Below are positions 5,920 through 8,131 of a DNA stretch of 8,131 bases, one piece after another. The stretch spans positions 1 through 8,131 of the forward strand of contig DATFXR010000745.1 of NCBI GenBank assembly GCA_035315685.1, read 5' to 3'. The translations under genes and the position numbers were made by a program. How positions within the stretch are numbered: position 1 is the first letter of the stretch; each line of letters begins with the position of its first letter. A model generated the notes under the pieces. It searched no databases and was not told the origin of the DNA. It worked only from the letters and a program-made list of their open reading frames with translations. Source of the stretch: QHWK01 sp035315685 (lineage in GTDB: Bacteria; Acidobacteriota; Vicinamibacteria; Vicinamibacterales; CAVVIG01).

Positions 5920-7059
5920 ATGAACCGAACCCTGATCGGGCTGCTGGCGATCATCCCGCTGACAGCGGCGACGGCCTGCACAACGTCAAAGAGCTCCAAC
6001 CCGCTGAGTCCGGAGGTCGCTGGTCCGATCCCTGGCGTCGAAATCTCGGCACCGAAGACGCTCGAGCCGTCGTCGGGTGTCAAGATTCCTGTTGACCAGC
6101 AGCCGCTCACGCTGCTCGCCGAGAACGCCGGCACGACTGGCGTTCGGCCGCTCTCGTACGTGTTCCAGATCGCGGCTGACGCCGCATTCACCAACATCGT
6201 CTTCTCGCGTGACGGCATCACGCCGGGCGATGGTGGCCGCACCAGCGTTCGACTGGCGGATCGTCTCGCGCCCGAGCACAGCTACTTCTGGCGCGTCAGG
6301 GCGCAGGATGGCGCGAACACGGGTCCCTTCTCCGCCGCCGCGGGGTTCGACGTGTTCACGCCGATCGTCATCGAGCCGCCAGAGCTCGTCTCACCCGGGG
6401 TCAACCAGGTGGACACACCGCTGCGTCCGACGTTTGTCGTGAACAACGCCGTTCGCAGTGGACCTGTCGGCGCGGTCACCTACCTGTTCGAACTCTCCGA
6501 TACCAACACGTTCGCGAACAAGGTCTTCCAGGAAGTCGCGGAACAGGCGAACCAGACAGGCGTTACGCCGGGATCCGATCTCGGCTACGCCACGGTCTAC
6601 TACTGGCACGTGCGCGCGTTCGATTCGCGCACGCTCGGACCCTGGTCGCCCACGCGCGCGTTCCAGACGATGTTACAGCCGATCGCGCCACCACCACCGG
6701 CCGGTGGCGGCGGCGGTGGCGGCGGCAATTGGGAAAACTGCGGATCGACGCCCGGCTACGATCTGGTCGCCTGCGTCCACGCGGCCGTCAACCCGTCACG
6801 CACCGTCGAAGGTGCGTTCGAGGTCACCAAGCGCGTCGCGTGGCTGCTGCGCGGATCCGGCGCCGGCCTCCTGATCAAGAACGGCGGCGAGAACATCGTC
6901 TCGTGGAGGGGTTACAGCTTCGCGGCAGGGCGCATCTGCTACCCCGACGGCCACATCTGGAAAGTGCTCTCCGATGTCCCGGGTACGAACGGGCCGTCGT
7001 GGCAGGACAACGACTTCGTCGATCGCTCGCTGTACGTGCCGGCGATCGACCCCAGGTAG
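5920..7059 (+). CDS. Exported lipoprotein with two Fn3-like repeats, polyglycine linker and Cys-containing C-terminal domain
   Basis: 379 residues. A short signal (MNRTLIGLLAIIPLTAATAC) ends in a weak lipobox, A-T-A-C, with Cys20 as the likely lipidated residue. Residues about 42-147 and 150-251 are two related beta-sandwich repeats of fibronectin-III type; each has a Y-x-F-x-x-x-x-D-x-x-F strand pair (80-90, 188-198) and a closing Y-W-x-V-R-A-x-D (SYFWRVRAQD at 121-130, YYWHVRAFD at 227-235) before G-P-F-S or G-P-W-S. A Pro4 run and eight glycines (257-269) form a flexible linker. The C-terminal domain (270-379) has Cys274, Cys285 and Cys340 and motifs GLLIKNGGENIV (316-327), YPDGHIWKVLSD (341-352) and GPSWQDNDFVD (358-368). 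I recall this ending in acidobacterial proteins but know no function. ATG at 5920 is chosen because the signal peptide starts there; the frame is open further upstream without sense. It probably acts at the cell surface in binding or adhesion. Confidence 0.85.
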   Translation: MNRTLIGLLAIIPLTAATACTTSKSSNPLSPEVAGPIPGVEISAPKTLEPSSGVKIPVDQQPLTLLAENAGTTGVRPLSYVFQIAADAAFTNIVFSRDGITPGDGGRTSVRLADRLAPEHSYFWRVRAQDGANTGPFSAAAGFDVFTPIVIEPPELVSPGVNQVDTPLRPTFVVNNAVRSGPVGAVTYLFELSDTNTFANKVFQEVAEQANQTGVTPGSDLGYATVYYWHVRAFDSRTLGPWSPTRAFQTMLQPIAPPPPAGGGGGGGGNWENCGSTPGYDLVACVHAAVNPSRTVEGAFEVTKRVAWLLRGSGAGLLIKNGGENIVSWRGYSFAAGRICYPDGHIWKVLSDVPGTNGPSWQDNDFVDRSLYVPAIDPR

Positions 7060-7071
7060 CGCGGCAGCCGT

Positions 7072-7797
7072 CTAGAAGCGCAGGCGGGCGCCGATTCCGA
7101 GTTGGAAGCCGCCGGCCTTGACGTCGCTCAGCGACGGGAGATCGACCGAGCCTCCGTTGTATCGGATGAATCCGCCGGCCCCGACCAGCTTCGTGAACGA
7201 GTACGACAGATCGGCGCCGATGTTGACGCCTTTGGCGGTGCCGGACTCCCGTTGCATCGACGACACGACGTTCTGCGTGCCCGGCGGGACGGTCACCGAG
7301 TTGATCAGGTCCTGCTTCACGCTGGTGAACGAGGGGCCGATGAACATCGACAGCTCGATCGTCGGCGTGATCGGCACGAAGCCGGCGACGACGATGTAGA
7401 CGTTGTTTTCGGAGTGCTTGGCGTCGACAGGGTTGATCGGCACTGCCGCCGGCTGATTGAAGAACACCGGGTTCGGGATCGACGCGGCGCCCTGCGCGAC
7501 GCCGGTGTCGCTGAAAAACGTGTAGCCGACGCCGACGCCGATGTTCGGCATGAAGCGGTAGACCCCGTTCAGGTCGAAGAGCGGACCGCCGTCGACGCTG
7601 GCTTGTGTGGTGACCGTGGCGGTCTGACCGTAAATCGGTTGGCTGAAGTCCGAGCTGGCCGTGGACGAGCGCGTCTGCGCGCCGACGTTCACGCCAACTG
7701 TCAGTTTGCCGCCGAGCAGCTGCTGCGCGTTCGCAGCGGACGCGCATGCGAGCAGGAGTACAGTCGCCGGCGCGGTGATGGTTCTCGTCGTGTGCAT
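7072..7797 (-). CDS. Outer-membrane beta-barrel protein
   Basis: 241 residues. A signal peptide (MHTTRT, then a hydrophobic APATVLLLACASAANA core) ends at Ala-Asn-Ala, with cleavage before Gln25. The mature part alternates polar and hydrophobic residues in glycine-rich strands, such as LTVGVNVGA (32-40), IGVGVGYTFF (86-95), VNIGADLSYSF (191-201) and FQLGIGARLRF (231-241). It ends in Phe, the usual C-terminal signature for BAM-inserted barrels. The size fits a small eight-stranded OmpW/OmpX-like barrel. The start is ATG at 7797-7795, not the in-frame ATG at 7863, because a strong GAGGAG lies 4 nt upstream and the signal peptide begins there. It faces the lipoprotein gene with only 12 nt between the stops. 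Substrate or role is unknown; an unusually long Asn/Gln/Pro-rich stretch (about 106-130) is probably an extracellular loop. Confidence 0.87.
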   Translation of the reverse strand: MHTTRTITAPATVLLLACASAANAQQLLGGKLTVGVNVGAQTRSSTASSDFSQPIYGQTATVTTQASVDGGPLFDLNGVYRFMPNIGVGVGYTFFSDTGVAQGAASIPNPVFFNQPAAVPINPVDAKHSENNVYIVVAGFVPITPTIELSMFIGPSFTSVKQDLINSVTVPPGTQNVVSSMQRESGTAKGVNIGADLSYSFTKLVGAGGFIRYNGGSVDLPSLSDVKAGGFQLGIGARLRF

Positions 7798-7988
7798 CGA
7801 TCTCCTCGTATGTCTGTGAAGGCGCGAGTCGTGACGTGCCGATGGTGCGACTGATGGTAGCACGGAGGACGTGCGTACTTTTTCACGCGCGACCGCGGCT
7901 GAGGTCGCAAATTCGATTTTATTTTCGCAGCAACTCGGTTACCATCGCTCACCCCCGCTTCTCTGAAGCCATAGTGTCTGGAGCCACA
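7798..7988. promoter_or_regulatory. Divergent promoter region with AT-rich core
   Basis: This 191-bp gap separates the leftward OMP gene from the rightward lipoprotein gene. Bases 7909-7927 are markedly AT-rich (AAATTCGATTTTATTTTCG) against the GC-rich surroundings, suggesting a shared UP-element or DNA-melting region. GATGGT occurs twice, 12 bp apart (7841-7846, 7853-7858), within the probable OMP leader. I could not place a convincing -35/-10 pair on either strand, so the promoters may use an alternative sigma factor or diverged boxes. Confidence 0.45.
7802..7807 (-). promoter_or_regulatory. Strong Shine-Dalgarno deciding the OMP start
   Basis: GAGGAG on the minus strand, separated by ATCG from the ATG at 7797. 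It selects this start over the in-frame ATG 66 nt upstream, which has no such site and would add a basic stretch ahead of the signal peptide. Confidence 0.75.
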
Positions 7989-8131
7989 ATGAAATGTAGA
8001 ACGTACACGATGTTCAGCGTGTGCGCGCTTGCGGCAAGCGTGTACGCATGCAGCTCGGCGAACCCCGCGGCGCCAGTCGCGCCGTCCTCGCAAGGTCCGA
8101 CGAGCGCCGCTGATGGATCGACGCTGAAGGT
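7989..8131 (+). CDS. Start of a second lipoprotein resembling the Fn3-like one (truncated by window end)
   Basis: An ATG at 7989 opens a frame that runs to the window end (47 full codons). GGAG at 7980-7983 lies 5 nt upstream, a good Shine-Dalgarno. The N-terminus (MKCRTYTMFSVCALAASVYAC) is a basic-then-hydrophobic signal with a lipobox-like V-Y-A-C; Cys21 is the likely lipid site. A Pro/Ala/Ser-rich tether follows (SSANPAAPVAPSSQGP), ending in DGSTLKV, which looks like the first strand of a beta-sandwich repeat. Compared with the lipoprotein at 5920, both have C-x-x, then N-P-x-x-P and G-P in like positions, so a paralogous layout is likely. The rest of the protein is outside the window, so the family is a guess; lipoprotein export is better supported. 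Confidence 0.65.
   Translation, partial: MKCRTYTMFSVCALAASVYACSSANPAAPVAPSSQGPTSAADGSTLK

Noticed and set aside
7102..7854. A 250-codon plus-strand frame opposite the OMP gene, and a minus-strand frame at 6875-7747.
   Set aside because: The OMP frame at 7072-7797 has signal peptide, ribosome-binding site and terminal Phe; the overlapping frames are compositionally biased and have none of these.
7798..7863. Upstream extension of the OMP gene to an ATG at 7863.
   Set aside because: The added 22 residues are His/Arg-rich and precede a normal signal peptide; the strong GAGGAG fixes the start at 7797.
7909..7927. AT-rich patch as a replication origin or attachment site.
   Set aside because: It is under 20 bp, has no DnaA-box cluster, tRNA or integrase nearby, and is adequately explained as promoter DNA between divergent genes.

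Overview
The window is GC-rich, roughly two-thirds G+C by eye, and densely coded, with no RNA genes, transposases or CRISPR. The gene content is cell-envelope glycan synthesis plus surface proteins. The two-repeat Fn3-like lipoproteins, the membrane glycosyltransferases ending in an extracytoplasmic domain, and the palindromic intergenic element suggest an Acidobacteriota bacterium, perhaps class Vicinamibacteria. That assignment is inference from remembered protein style, not a search result.

Layout from left to right. (1) Bases 1-210, minus strand: the N-terminal 70 residues of a polytopic membrane protein of GT-C type, cut by the window edge. (2) 315-2345, plus: an O-antigen-ligase/polymerase-like (Wzy_C) protein with an inserted Gly/Asp/Glu/Arg repeat and a C-terminal extracytoplasmic domain. 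(3) 2346-2536: a 191-bp gap between convergent genes, mostly filled by a nested palindromic repeat. (4) 5738 to 2537, minus: a two-gene operon of a GT4 glycosyltransferase followed by a GT-C membrane glycosyltransferase. They are joined by a duplicated stop/start module that creates a possible 13-codon bridging minicistron. (5) 5920-7059, plus: a lipoprotein with two Fn3-like repeats, a polyglycine linker and a Cys-containing C-terminal domain. (6) 7072-7797, minus: an outer-membrane beta-barrel protein. (7) 7989 to the window end, plus: the start of a second lipoprotein resembling item 5.

Items 1-4 look like part of a surface-polysaccharide locus. The cytosolic GT4 enzyme would extend a lipid-linked glycan, the GT-C proteins would transfer sugars on the periplasmic side, and the Wzy/WaaL-like protein would polymerise or ligate the product. 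Items 5-7 are exported surface proteins whose link to the glycan genes is only proximity.

No gene-free stretch exceeds 300 bases; the longest gaps (2346-2536, 5739-5919, 7798-7988) are described as features. I see no clear defence or mobile system. The most unusual points are the duplicated translational-coupling module, the G-quadruplex-prone coding repeat, and the nested palindromic element.
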